Assembly (NCBI RefSeq): GCF_000721495.1
Contig: NZ_JOHY01000014.1
Span: 62,001-126,000, forward strand
Length of the DNA stretch: 64,000 nt
From: Streptomyces sp. NRRL F-5123
GTDB lineage: Bacteria; Actinomycetota; Actinomycetes; Streptomycetales; Streptomycetaceae
Direction of reading: 5' to 3'
Of the stretch, positions 8,435 to 17,015 are shown piece after piece. The position numbers were made by a program, and so were the translations under genes. Position 1 is the stretch's first letter; every line of letters begins with the position of its first letter. The notes under the pieces were generated by a model. That model saw only the letters and a program-made list of their open reading frames with translations, did no database searches and was not told where the DNA came from.

Positions 8435-9991
8435 TCAGTCCTTCGCGAACATCGACAGCATGCGCCGCGTCACCGCGAAGCCGCCGAAGATGTTGATCGA
8501 CGCCAGGAGGACCGCCGCGAAGGCGAGCACGGTGACCGCGGTGTGCGCGTGCCCGATCTGCAGCATCGCGCCGACCACGATGATCCCGGAGATCGCGTTC
8601 GTCACCGACATCAGCGGGGTGTGCAGCGCGTGGTGCACGTGCCCGATGACGTAGTAGCCGATCACGATGGCCAGCACGAAGACCGTGAGGTTGCCGATCA
8701 GCTGCTGCGGGGCGAAGGCCGTGGCGAGGAACAGCAGCGCCGCCCCCAGGCCCACCACGGCGTACCGGCGCGCGGTCGTCGCGGCGCGGCTGCGCACCGG
8801 CGCGGCGGGTGGTGCGGGGGGCGGCGCGGCCGCGGGCTGCGGTGCGGCTGAGACCTGCACGGGCGGTGGCGGCCAGGTCGTCGTGCCCTCGCGCGTCACG
8901 GTGACCGAGCGCTGCACGACGTCGTCGAAGTCCAGCACCAGCTGCCCGTCCTTGCCGGGCGTCAGCAGCTTCAGCAGGTTGACCAGGTTGGTGCCGTACA
9001 GCTGCGAGGCCTGCGCGGGCAGCCGCGCGGCCAGGTCGGTGAACCCGATGACGGTGACCTGGTTGTCGGTGACGACCGTCTCGCCCGCGACCGACCCGGC
9101 GACGTTGCCGCCCTGGGCCGCGGCCATGTCCACGATCACGCTGCCGGGCCGCATGGCCGCCACCATCTCCGCGGTGACCAGCCGCGGCGCCGGGCGGCCC
9201 GGGACGAGGGCGGTGGTGATGAGGATGTCGGTGTCCGGCAGGGTCTTCGCGTAGAGCGCGGCGGCACGGGAGTTGTAGTCGTCCGACATCTCCTTGGCAT
9301 AACCGGTCGCGCTGACCTCGACGTCCGCCGACTCCACCGCGAGGTACTCGCCGCCCAGCGACCTGACCTGGTCGGCGACCTCCGGGCGCGGGTCGGTGGC
9401 CCGCACCACCGCGCCCAGGCTGCCCGCCGCGCCGATCGCCGCGAGGCCCGCCACGCCCGCTCCGGCCACCAGCACCTTCGCGGGCGGCACCTTGCCGGCT
9501 GCGGTGACCTGGCCGGTGAAGAATCGCCCGAAGGCGTGAGCGGCCTCGACCACCGCGCGGTAACCCGCGATGTTGGCCATGGAGCTGAGCACGTCCATCG
9601 ACTGGGCGCGCGAGATGCGCGGCACCGCGTCCATCGCGAGCGCCGTCACCGAGGCCCGTGCCAGCGCCTCCAGCAGCTCCGGACGCTGCCCGGGGGCGAG
9701 CAGCGAGACGAGCACCGCGCCCTCCCGCAGCAGGGCGATCTCCTCCTCCACCGGCGCGTCGACCGCCAGGACGACGTCGGCGCCCCACACTTCCGTACGG
9801 CTCCCGATCGAGGCCCCGGCCTCCCGGTACGCCTCGTCGCCGATGCTGGCGGCGAGCCCCGCGCCGGACTCCACCACCACCTCGTAGCCGAGGCCCCGCA
9901 GTTGCGCGACCGTCAGCGCGGTGGCCGCCACCCGTGTCTCCCCGTCGCGCGCTTCGGACACGACGCCCACTCGTTGACCTTGCTGACTCAC
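8435..9991 (-). CDS. pntA: NAD(P) transhydrogenase subunit alpha (NAD domain plus membrane segment)
   Basis: This is the alpha subunit of the transhydrogenase, 518 residues from the GTG at 9991, with AGAGGA 8 nt upstream. The N-terminal about 370 residues form the NAD(H)-binding domain I, related to alanine dehydrogenase: [15 protein letters not shown] at the start and the Rossmann motif [16 protein letters not shown] in the middle. A Pro/Ala linker leads to three or four membrane helices that include [20 protein letters not shown]. This is the fused single-chain form, because some bacteria split it into PntAA and PntAB. The open frame extends upstream to 10249, but that part lacks family similarity. 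Confidence 0.95.
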   Translation of the reverse strand: MSQQGQRVGVVSEARDGETRVAATALTVAQLRGLGYEVVVESGAGLAASIGDEAYREAGASIGSRTEVWGADVVLAVDAPVEEEIALLREGAVLVSLLAPGQRPELLEALARASVTALAMDAVPRISRAQSMDVLSSMANIAGYRAVVEAAHAFGRFFTGQVTAAGKVPPAKVLVAGAGVAGLAAIGAAGSLGAVVRATDPRPEVADQVRSLGGEYLAVESADVEVSATGYAKEMSDDYNSRAAALYAKTLPDTDILITTALVPGRPAPRLVTAEMVAAMRPGSVIVDMAAAQGGNVAGSVAGETVVTDNQVTVIGFTDLAARLPAQASQLYGTNLVNLLKLLTPGKDGQLVLDFDDVVQRSVTVTREGTTTWPPPPVQVSAAPQPAAAPPPAPPAAPVRSRAATTARRYAVVGLGAALLFLATAFAPQQLIGNLTVFVLAIVIGYYVIGHVHHALHTPLMSVTNAISGIIVVGAMLQIGHAHTAVTVLAFAAVLLASINIFGGFAVTRRMLSMFAKD

Positions 9992-10230
9992 ACTGGGTCC
10001 TCTCTGGTCGGCGTTCCACCTCGGCTGAGGCGGTGACTGCCCGGGACTACCCGGAAAGCAGCCGCGGTTCGGGCCCGGCACGCGCCGCGTGCCGATTCCG
10101 GCCGGGCACGCAGCGCAGGACGCGGCACGGCAGAACCGCATGATCCCGCCCCGGGCGCGGGCGCACCACTGTGCGAACGCCGTACGCCCGCCCGCCGACC
10201 CGTAGTCTGGGGCCGACGCGGGAGGGGTGC

Positions 10231-11649
10231 GTGGAACGGATCGGCACATACGGGGTCGTGCGCAAGCTCGGCGAAGGCGGCATGGGCACGGTGTGGCTGG
10301 CGAAGTCCCGCGGCGGGCGGCTGGTGGCGGTGAAACTCGTCCGGCCCGAACTGGCCGGCGACCCCGCCTTCCGGGCCCGCTTCCGCGCCGAGGTGGCCGC
10401 CGCCCGCAGCGTCGGCGGCTTCCACACCGCGCCGGTCGTCGACGCCGACCCGGAGGCCGCCGAGCCCTGGCTCGCCACCGCCTACGTCCCCGGGCCGACG
10501 CTGAGTCAACTCCTCGCCGCCGAAGGGCCGATGGACGAGCCCCGGCTGCGCGAGCTGGGCGCCGCGCTCGCCGAGGCGCTGCAGGCGATCCACCGCTGCG
10601 GGCTGGTGCACCGGGACCTGAAGCCCGGGAACATCGTCATGGCCGGCGACGGACCCCGCGTGCTGGACTTCGGCATCGCCCGCGCGATGGACGACGCGCG
10701 CCTCACCACGACCGGCACGGCCTTCGGCACGCCCGGCTTCCTCGCGCCCGAGCAGGCCGAGGGCCACGACGTCGGCCCGGCCGCCGACGTCTTCGCCTTC
10801 GGCGCGGTGCTCGTCGCTGCCGCGGGCGGCAGCGCCTTCGGCGGCGGCACCCCGGTCGCGCAGATCTACCGCTCCGTGCACGGCGATCCCGACCTGTCCG
10901 CGGTGCCGGACGCGCTGCGCGCGCTGGTCGCCGCGTGCCTGGCGAAGGCGCCGGAGTGGCGGCCCACCACGGAGGAGCTGCTGGACCGGCTCAGTCCGCT
11001 GGACGGCCCGCCCGCGGCGTCCGCCGCACCGACGTCGTACGCGCTCGCTCCGCCGCGGGAGCGCGACACGCCGGTGCCGCCGGGGACGGGGGAGCGCGAC
11101 ACGCCCGGGCCGCCGGGAGCGGGGGACGTACCGCCGCAGGGGGCGCCGGGCCTTGCGCCGCAGGTCCCGGTGCCCGTTCCGCCGCCGCCCGCGTACCCGC
11201 CGTCGGCGTACGGGGCCGGATCCGTGTCCGCCGCGCCGGCGCCGCCGTACGCCGCCGGGCCGCCGTACGCACCGGGTGCGGGGCCGGGCGGTGGCGCGCT
11301 GCCGCCGTCGCCGTACGGCCCCGGGGCGCCGATACCGCCGCCGGGCGCGGCCGCGGGGCAGGGGATGCCGGAATTCCTGGCCATGGACCGCAAGAACGCC
11401 GTCGTCCTCGACCACGCGGGCGTGTCGCTGGGCACCGACGGACAGGTCGCCGAAGTGCCCTGGCACGCCGTCGACTTCGCGTGGTGCGAGCGCGCCGCCG
11501 GGCGCGGCCACACCCTCCTGGTGGGGGTGTCGCTGCGCGACGGCACCGTCTTCTCGTGCGCGGTCACCACCCGCAGGCCCGCCGAGCTGGAGGCCTGGAT
11601 CGTGCAGTTCAACGCGACCCTGAGCTACTACAGCCCCGAGGAGGACTGA
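10231..11649 (+). CDS. Soluble Ser/Thr protein kinase with Pro-rich linker
   Basis: This is a Hanks-type serine/threonine kinase of 472 residues from the GTG at 10231, with GGAGGGG just upstream. The glycine loop is [10 protein letters not shown] (13-22), the ATP lysine lies in VAVKLV (K35), the catalytic loop is HRDLKPGN (127-134) and the DFG motif starts near 146. APEQAEG follows as the activation-segment end. After the kinase domain (about 1-270) comes a Pro/Ala/Tyr-rich linker (about 275-385). The C-terminal domain of about 90 residues is of mixed strand character. No transmembrane helix or PASTA repeat is present, so it is probably cytosolic. Its substrate is unknown. Confidence 0.92.
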   Translation: MERIGTYGVVRKLGEGGMGTVWLAKSRGGRLVAVKLVRPELAGDPAFRARFRAEVAAARSVGGFHTAPVVDADPEAAEPWLATAYVPGPTLSQLLAAEGPMDEPRLRELGAALAEALQAIHRCGLVHRDLKPGNIVMAGDGPRVLDFGIARAMDDARLTTTGTAFGTPGFLAPEQAEGHDVGPAADVFAFGAVLVAAAGGSAFGGGTPVAQIYRSVHGDPDLSAVPDALRALVAACLAKAPEWRPTTEELLDRLSPLDGPPAASAAPTSYALAPPRERDTPVPPGTGERDTPGPPGAGDVPPQGAPGLAPQVPVPVPPPPAYPPSAYGAGSVSAAPAPPYAAGPPYAPGAGPGGGALPPSPYGPGAPIPPPGAAAGQGMPEFLAMDRKNAVVLDHAGVSLGTDGQVAEVPWHAVDFAWCERAAGRGHTLLVGVSLRDGTVFSCAVTTRRPAELEAWIVQFNATLSYYSPEED

Positions 11650-11706
11650 TCCCGGGGCGGGGGAGCGGCGGGGAAAAACCGGATGCGGCCGCCGGTGCGT
11701 ACGCGC

Positions 11707-11712
11707 TAGCGT
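11707..11712 (+). promoter_or_regulatory. -10 element TAGCGT for a leaderless leader-peptide transcript
   Basis: TAGCGT sits exactly 7 nt upstream of the ATG of the Thr-rich leader ORF, so transcription should start at or next to that ATG. No convincing -35 hexamer is visible. The same TANNNT-N7-start layout occurs before other genes in this window. Confidence 0.5.
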
Positions 11713-11719
11713 CCGCCGT

Positions 11720-11770
11720 ATGAGAAGCCACGGTCGCACGACGACGCCGGAGTACGTCCCGGCGCGCTGA
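11720..11770 (+). CDS. Thr-rich leader peptide (16 aa) of a ThrRS attenuator
   Basis: This short ORF encodes MRSHGRTTTPEYVPAR and stops at TGA 11768-11770. Codons 7-9 (11738-11746) are three consecutive ACG Thr codons, a composition expected of a leader peptide that senses charged tRNA-Thr. There is no ribosome-binding site, and a -10 box 7 nt upstream suggests leaderless translation. The stop codon lies 14 nt before a 15-bp hairpin and 88 nt before the start of a threonyl-tRNA synthetase-like gene. I infer the regulatory role from this arrangement. It is too short for homology-based proof. Confidence 0.7.
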   Translation: MRSHGRTTTPEYVPAR

Positions 11771-11818
11771 CCGTTGTCCGAAAAGCGAAGCCCCGGGGCG
11801 GGTGCCCCGGGGCTTCGC
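11745..11818 (+). promoter_or_regulatory. Ribosome-mediated attenuator upstream of the ThrRS-like gene
   Basis: Three mutually exclusive pairings can be drawn. Segment 1 (11745-11750, CGCCGG) pairs with segment 2 (11759-11764, CCGGCG). Segment 2 (11755-11762) can instead pair over 8 bp, including one G-U, with segment 3 (11793-11800). Segment 3 in turn is the left arm of a perfect 15-bp hairpin, 11785-11799 with 11804-11818 and a GGGT loop. A ribosome stalled on the Thr codons would cover segment 1, free segment 2 and break the terminator hairpin. No T-tract follows the hairpin, so it may alternatively act on translation. Confidence 0.65.
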
Positions 11819-11858
11819 CGCGCCGTCACCCGCCTCGCCGTCCGCGAGGAGACCCGCG

Positions 11859-13097
11859 ATGCACGACCACCGCAAGCTCGGCCGCGAACTCGCCCTGTTC
11901 GACACCGATCCGCTCGTCGGCGCCGGACTGCCGTACTGGCTGCCGGCCGGCGCCGCCGTCCGGCACGAGCTGGAGACCTACGTCCGCGAGGAGGAGCGCC
12001 GCGCGGGCTACCGGCACGTCTACTCGCCCGTGCTCGGCAAGCGCGAGCTGTACGAGGTGTCCGGGCACTGGTCGCACTACAGCGACGACATGTTCCCGCC
12101 CATGGACCTCGGCGGCGAGCAGTTCGTGCTGCGCCCCAGCCTGTGCCCGCACCACGCGCTGATCTACCGCCACCGAGCCCGCAGCCACCGCGAACTCCCG
12201 CTGCGCATCGCCGAACTGGGCGGCATGTACCGCTCGGAGCTCTCCGGCGTCCTCGGCGGCCTGACCCGCGTGCGGGCCATCCAGCTCAACGACGCGCACA
12301 TCTTCTGCACCCTCGGCCAGGCCGCCGCCGAGGCCCGCGACGCCCTGCGGATGATCGCCCGCGCCTACCGGGTGCTGGGCATCGAGCCCGTGCGCCACCG
12401 GCTCTCGCTCGCCGGCCCCGGCGGCAAGTACGTCGGCGACGCCGGTATGTGGCGGCGGGCCGAGGCGCTGCTCACCGACGCGCTCGACGCCGCCGGGCTG
12501 GAGTACGAGGCGGCGCGGGGCGAGGCCGCGTTCTACGGGCCGAAGATCGACGTCCAGGTCGCCGACCCCGCCGGGCGGGAGAGCACCCTGTCCACCGTCC
12601 AGATCGACTTCCACCAGCCGGAGCGCTTCGGCCTGGAGTACGTGGGCCCGGACGGCCGGAAGCACCGCCCCGTCATGGTCCACCGCAGCGTGATCGGCAG
12701 TGTCGAACGCGCCGTCGCCCATCTCGTCGAGCGCCACGGCGGCGCCTTCCCCGGCTGGCTCGCCCCCGTCCAGCTGGTGCTGCTGCCGCTGACCGGCGAC
12801 GAAGTGCCGTACGCCGAGCGGCTGCTGGACCGCTGCCTCGCGCAGGGGCTGCGCGCCGAGGTCGCCCATCCGGCGCAGGGCACCCTCGCCGCCCGGGTGC
12901 GGGCCGGGCGCCTCGTCCCGTGGCAGGCCGTCCTCGGCCCGCGGGAAGCCGCCGACGGCACCCTGGCGCTGCGGCTGCGCGACGGCCGCCGGCCCGCCGC
13001 GCTTCCGGCCGGGGACGCGGTGGCCCGTGTCGCCGCCCTGGTCCGGGCCCGCACCGCCGAGCTGTGGGAGGACGCCGGGGCGGAACGCGCGGGGTGA
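11859..13097 (+). CDS. Threonyl-tRNA synthetase core lacking editing domains
   Basis: This is a class II aminoacyl-tRNA synthetase that should attach Thr to tRNA-Thr. It has 412 residues from the ATG at 11859 (GAGGAG upstream), against about 640-660 for housekeeping ThrS. It begins directly at the catalytic core (MHDHRKLGRELALFD), so the N1 and N2 editing domains are absent. The zinc ligands are conserved: Cys96 in LRPSLCPHH, His147 in NDAHIFC and His275 in VMVHRSVIGSVER. Motif 2 lies around MYRSELSG, and a C-terminal anticodon-binding domain follows from about 300. Such duplicates serve in starvation responses or in resistance to ThrRS inhibitors (borrelidin, obafluorin types). The leader suggests control by tRNA-Thr charging. 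Confidence 0.9.
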   Translation: MHDHRKLGRELALFDTDPLVGAGLPYWLPAGAAVRHELETYVREEERRAGYRHVYSPVLGKRELYEVSGHWSHYSDDMFPPMDLGGEQFVLRPSLCPHHALIYRHRARSHRELPLRIAELGGMYRSELSGVLGGLTRVRAIQLNDAHIFCTLGQAAAEARDALRMIARAYRVLGIEPVRHRLSLAGPGGKYVGDAGMWRRAEALLTDALDAAGLEYEAARGEAAFYGPKIDVQVADPAGRESTLSTVQIDFHQPERFGLEYVGPDGRKHRPVMVHRSVIGSVERAVAHLVERHGGAFPGWLAPVQLVLLPLTGDEVPYAERLLDRCLAQGLRAEVAHPAQGTLAARVRAGRLVPWQAVLGPREAADGTLALRLRDGRRPAALPAGDAVARVAALVRARTAELWEDAGAERAG

Positions 13098-13104
13098 GCC
13101 GGTG

Positions 13105-13137
13105 CCCGCGTCCCCGGCGGGCCGCCGGGGACGCGGG
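13105..13137. terminator. Hairpin terminator between ThrRS-like gene and MarR gene
   Basis: The perfect 16-nt arms 13105-13120 and 13122-13137 flank a single central base, so the real loop will open a few pairs. It sits between convergent stop codons at 13097 and 13157. Confidence 0.65.
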
Positions 13138-13156
13138 GAGGGGCGCCGCGGGCCGG

Positions 13157-13600
13157 TCAGGCGGGGCCGTCGTAGAGGGCGACGTCCTTGAGCGCGGTGC
13201 GGAAGCCGGTCGCGTCCGCGGCGGTGAGGGGGGCCAGGAAGCGGCGCTCGGCCTCGTCGCTCGCGGCGGTGGCGCGGCGCAGGGTGTCGGTGCCCTGCTC
13301 GGTCAGGACGACGACGTTGCGGCGCCGGTCGGCCGGGTCGGGGCGGCGGGCCAGCAGGCCCTTGCCCTCCAGGGTGTCGAGGAAGGTGACCATCGTCGTG
13401 CGGTCGACGCCGAGGCGGGCGGCCGCCCGCTGCTGGGAGGAGGGGGCCTCCTGGCCGGCGAGCACCAGGAGCACGGCCAGCTCGCGGCCGCTGATGCCGA
13501 AGGGGGCGAGCGCCTCCGCGTTGAGGGCGGCGAGCCGGGCCTGAGCGTGCTTCAGGAGGTGGCCGAGCCTGCCGTGCAGCTCGGCCGCTGTGGTGGACAT
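13157..13600 (-). CDS. MarR family transcriptional regulator
   Basis: This is a winged-helix repressor of 147 residues. The recognition region is visible in QQRAAARLGVDRTTMVTFLD (about 56-75), followed by the wing LLARRPDPADRRRN, typical of MarR. It likely acts as a dimer whose DNA binding is relieved by a small phenolic or lipophilic ligand. It is divergent from an NAD-dependent epimerase gene. The 148-bp space between the two starts contains three copies of a 10-bp half-site, so autoregulation together with control of the epimerase is the simplest reading. Confidence 0.9.
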   Translation of the reverse strand: MSTTAAELHGRLGHLLKHAQARLAALNAEALAPFGISGRELAVLLVLAGQEAPSSQQRAAARLGVDRTTMVTFLDTLEGKGLLARRPDPADRRRNVVVLTEQGTDTLRRATAASDEAERRFLAPLTAADATGFRTALKDVALYDGPA

Positions 13601-13621
13601 CCCCGAACCTTACAGCTAGCG

Positions 13622-13663
13622 TGATCGTCAGTGGCGCTGACGATCATCTGCTCTGATCGTCAG
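13622..13663. promoter_or_regulatory. MarR operator candidate with three half-sites
   Basis: TGATCGTCAG (13622-13631) and its exact inverse CTGACGATCA (13637-13646) form a palindrome with a 5-nt spacer. A third direct copy, TGATCGTCAG, lies at 13654-13663. They sit between the divergent MarR and epimerase starts, beginning 22 bp from the MarR start codon. Confidence 0.7.
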
Positions 13664-13748
13664 TTGATGCTGCGCGCTGTCGGCGCGCGTGACGCGCGCC
13701 CCCCGCCCCACCACCTCCCACCCACCCCTCCGGAACGGAGCGCCACGG

Positions 13749-14735
13749 ATGATCCTCGTCACGGGCGGGCTCGGCTTCGTCGGCTCGCACACCGCCCGCG
13801 CCCTGCTCGACCTCGGCGAATCCTGCGTGCTGGTCCAGCGCCGCCCGCCCGGCCCGCTTCCGGCCCTTCTCACGGGCGGCCGCGGCGCCGCCCGCGTCAA
13901 CGTCGAGCAGGCCGACCTCGCCGACGCCGAGGCGCTCGGCCGGATCGGCGCCCGCCACCGCGTCACCGGCGTCATCCACCTCGCCCCCTCCGCCCCCTGG
14001 CCCCCCGGTGCCCCCGCTCCCGTCGCGGCGGCCCGCGACGCGCTCACCGGCCTGCTCAACGTCCTCCAGGCGGCAGCCGGGTGGCAGGTCTCCCGGGTGG
14101 TCCTCGCGAGCACGATCGGCGTCTACGCGGAAGCCACCGGCGCCACCACCGGCACCGCCGGGCCGCTCCGTGAGGACCAGCCGCTGGCGATGGGGGCCGG
14201 GCACGTCATACCGACCTTCAAGAAGATCGCCGAGCTGCTCGCCGGCCACCTCGGCGAAGCCGCCGGCGTCGATGTCGTCAGCGCGCGGATCGCCGGTGTC
14301 TGGGGGCCGCTCGGGCGGGCGGCGTCGCCCTTCTTCGCCCTGCCGCAGCTCGTGCACGCCGCCGCCCGGGGCGGTACGCCCGACCTCTCCGCGCTGCACG
14401 CCCCGCCCCGCGCCGGGCAGGGCGCCGACCTGATCTACGCCAGGGACTGCGGCCGCGCGCTCGCCCTGCTCCAGCGGGCGCCGCGGCTCGGCCACCGCAC
14501 GTACAACGTCGGTTCGGGCCGGATCACCACCTACGCCGAGGTCCTGGACACGCTGGCCCGGCTCGCCCCCGAAGCGCCGCTCGGCCTGCCGCCGGGGCGC
14601 GATCCGGCGGCAGGCCCCGACGTCCGGCTGGACGTCACCCGGCTGCGCGAGGACACCGGTTACGCGCCTGCGTACGACACGGCGGGCGCGATGGCCGACT
14701 ACCTGGACTGGCTCCGCGCCGGCAACCCGCGCTGA
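13749..14735 (+). CDS. NAD-dependent epimerase/dehydratase family protein
   Basis: This is an extended short-chain dehydrogenase of 328 residues from the ATG at 13749, with GGAACGGAG upstream. The N-terminal motif ILVTGGLGFVGSHTA binds NAD(P). The usual active-site YxxxK is not obvious, because the VVLASTIGVYAEA segment keeps Ser and Tyr but a Lys appears only later (PTFKKIAEL). The product could be a sugar epimerase or a reductase acting on a small carbonyl compound. The shared intergenic operator implies that MarR controls it. Confidence 0.82.
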   Translation: MILVTGGLGFVGSHTARALLDLGESCVLVQRRPPGPLPALLTGGRGAARVNVEQADLADAEALGRIGARHRVTGVIHLAPSAPWPPGAPAPVAAARDALTGLLNVLQAAAGWQVSRVVLASTIGVYAEATGATTGTAGPLREDQPLAMGAGHVIPTFKKIAELLAGHLGEAAGVDVVSARIAGVWGPLGRAASPFFALPQLVHAAARGGTPDLSALHAPPRAGQGADLIYARDCGRALALLQRAPRLGHRTYNVGSGRITTYAEVLDTLARLAPEAPLGLPPGRDPAAGPDVRLDVTRLREDTGYAPAYDTAGAMADYLDWLRAGNPR

Positions 14736-14816
14736 GCCGCCGTCAGGACAGGGCCCGCTCGCCCAGCCCGCCGAGGGCCGCCACCGCCGGCGCCTCCACG
14801 CCCGTGGTGCGGCTGG

Positions 14817-15293
14817 TTGCACCGCGACGGTTCGGGCTACGCGCCCGCCGGCGTCAGGTACTTCGGCGTCCGGATCCCGGCGAGCGCAAGGCTCCCTCGC
14901 GGTCGGCACCGGCTGCTGCGAGACCGACCCGAAGACGCCGATGCGGCAGGGCTACCGCTGCACCGACACCCCGGACACCTGCACCGTCACCCCGGGCACC
15001 TCCACCGTCAGCGCGGACGGCTGCCACCCGCTTCCAGGCCGGCGCCCGCTTCGCCCTGCGCCGCCTCCCGCTCCCGCCCCCGGGGGGTGAGCCGCCGGAC
15101 GGTGAGCCGCCGGACGGTGGCCGCCCGGCTGACGCGTACGGCGCCCGGCCGGGCGCGGGACCCACCCGGCACGGCCGGCCGCCCCGACACCACCTTCGGC
15201 ACGACGAACGACGATGTCCTGGCCCAACTCGACCCGTCCTTCCGCGGCAAGGACGTCGTCCGGACGATCCGGGCCATCGACTGGCCGCAGTGA
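14817..15293 (+). pseudogene. Decayed gene remnant of unknown family
   Basis: No single frame in 14736-15300 looks coding throughout, but protein-like stretches appear in different frames. One contains a Cys-rich segment around 14885-15030 (AVGTGCCETDPKTPMRQGY), and the last about 35 codons before TGA 15293 read FRGKDVVRTIRAIDWPQ. This suggests a frameshifted, shortened gene on the plus strand. I cannot name the family. The rest of the 565-bp interval holds nothing else I can support. Confidence 0.35.
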
Positions 15294-15300
15294 CGCGGCG

Positions 15301-16728
15301 TCAGCGTCCCTTCCCGGTGGACGTCACCCCCGTGGTCGCCGCGGGGTCGAGGGCGGCGCGGACCGCGAGGTTCTCGATTCCCCGCAGCAGCGCCTCGAAG
15401 AGCGCCGGGGGGAAGTGGTGGGTGTCGGCAGCGAAGCGGAGCAGGATGCCGTCCGGTTCGTCCTCGACGGTCAGGAACATGCGCTCGGACGGCTTGTCGG
15501 TCCGGTCCGCCCAGCGGAATCCGCTGCGCTCGCGCGCGGCGCGCAACTGCTCCCGGGTGAGGGGTCCAGCCGCGGGTGCCGCGGCGGACTCGTCGCGCCG
15601 GTCGTTGAACATGCACGAGACGCTGAAGCCGGGTCCCCGTTCCCGGGCGACCCGGTCGACCAGGTCCGCGAGCTGCCGCGGGTCGTAGTAGCCGTACTTG
15701 TACGCGCTCAGCACGGAGCGCCGGACGCGGCCCACGGCGTCGTCCACGGTGGTGTCCGCCACGTCGAGCACGCAGAGGCCGGGCTGCGTGAGCATGCACA
15801 CCACCTCTGCCAGGCCGGGGCGGAAGCGGTTGCCGACCAGGGGCCGCATCACGACCGGGTGTGCCCCGGTGACACGTGCGAGCGATATCGCGTGGAGGGC
15901 CGTCAGCACGGTGGAGGCCGTGGCGCCGGTGCGCCGCGCGAGAGCGCCGGCGGCGGGCCGCAGCGCACGGGACCGGAACTCCGCGGTCCAGTACCGCGGG
16001 CTGCGCGGGTCGCTCGCGCCGGGCGCGTTCTGCGGCGCGAGCGCGGTCAGCAGCTTCTCGTGGTAACGCAGCGCCCTGCCGCCCTGGCGGCGGCCGGCCT
16101 CGGAGCGCTGCCAGCGGGCCTGTTCCAGCTGCTGCATGCCCTCGGGCGGGGCGGTGGTCCTGGCCTCCACCTCGCGCAGCATCACCCGGGCGCCGGCGGC
16201 GTCGGTCACCAGATGGCACATGACGACGACCATGTGCGTGAGTTCGCCGTGCCGCCGGACCACGCCCATGCGGACGGGCCAGTCGTCGGCGAAGTCGAAG
16301 GGGGTGTGCCGGTAGTGCGCCTCGACGGCCGCGGCGGTCCCGTCGGGCTCCGCGTCCTCGGCGACGTCGTGGACCTCGAGGAAGACCGTGCCCGCCCCGA
16401 AGAGCTCCTGGCGGGGAGCCGACTCGGGGCCGAAGCGCAGCCGCGTGCGCATCGACGGGTTCCGGCTCACCAGGTACCGGAGCTCCTCCGCGACGTCCTG
16501 GACGGACACCCCCGCCTCCAGCCGCTTGGCACCACCCAGCGGCATCCACGAGCCGTGCCGCGTCATCGCCTCCCACAGCGACCACTGCCCCCAGGTCAGC
16601 TCCTCGACGCCCGCGCCGGGCCCCTCGAAGTCGACGGCCACGCGTTCGGCGGGGCCGGGCACCTGGTGCCCCTCGCCCTCCCCCGGTAAGCGGACCGGGT
16701 ACGCGCGCCCCGCGTCGTCGGCGTTCAT
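15301..16728 (-). CDS. Stand-alone condensation-domain-like protein
   Basis: This protein is related to NRPS condensation domains, 475 residues from the ATG at 16728 (GGAGG 8 nt upstream; a GTG at 16761 is also open). The C-domain start motif appears as ELTWGQWSLWEAM and the middle as VVVMCHLVTDAAGARVML, where the usual HHxxxDG is changed to CHxxxDA. The first catalytic-region His and the Gly are therefore replaced, and ordinary peptide-bond formation is doubtful. Later motifs such as RPLVGNRFRPGL resemble the C-domain latch region. No carrier protein or adenylation domain is adjacent. It is similar in organisation to the protein at 57711-59543. Confidence 0.75.
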   Translation of the reverse strand: MNADDAGRAYPVRLPGEGEGHQVPGPAERVAVDFEGPGAGVEELTWGQWSLWEAMTRHGSWMPLGGAKRLEAGVSVQDVAEELRYLVSRNPSMRTRLRFGPESAPRQELFGAGTVFLEVHDVAEDAEPDGTAAAVEAHYRHTPFDFADDWPVRMGVVRRHGELTHMVVVMCHLVTDAAGARVMLREVEARTTAPPEGMQQLEQARWQRSEAGRRQGGRALRYHEKLLTALAPQNAPGASDPRSPRYWTAEFRSRALRPAAGALARRTGATASTVLTALHAISLARVTGAHPVVMRPLVGNRFRPGLAEVVCMLTQPGLCVLDVADTTVDDAVGRVRRSVLSAYKYGYYDPRQLADLVDRVARERGPGFSVSCMFNDRRDESAAAPAAGPLTREQLRAARERSGFRWADRTDKPSERMFLTVEDEPDGILLRFAADTHHFPPALFEALLRGIENLAVRAALDPAATTGVTSTGKGR

Positions 16729-17015
16729 CGTCTGCGCCTCCATGATCTGGTCGGCCGTCACCAGCCGCCGGGGAGCCCACGGAAGACGTACGGGGCCGGT
16801 CGCGCGGCACCGACCCGCACAGGTGCGGCGGCCACCGCGAACTGCTCGGGCACCGGTCTGCCGTCCCGCCCCGTGCTCCCCCTCCCCGTTCGCGGCACCT
16901 TACCCGTCTCCCCGGCGAACGTCTCCGGGACAGCGCACCCGGACGTGCTCGCCGTGCCGGGCGGACCGGAGGCCTGCGCGGCACGGGCCGGGTGACGGGC
17001 CGGGGCCGCGGGGCT

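Noticed and set aside
7022..10019. Very long antisense frames across pntA/pntB and elsewhere
   Set aside because: High-GC genomes give long shadow frames. The translations are Arg/Gly/Ala-rich, while the opposite frames are clearly PntA and PntB.
14736..15300. An intact 158-codon gene on the plus strand
   Set aside because: Coding character changes frame several times, and only the last about 35 codons look protein-like, so it is listed as a remnant.
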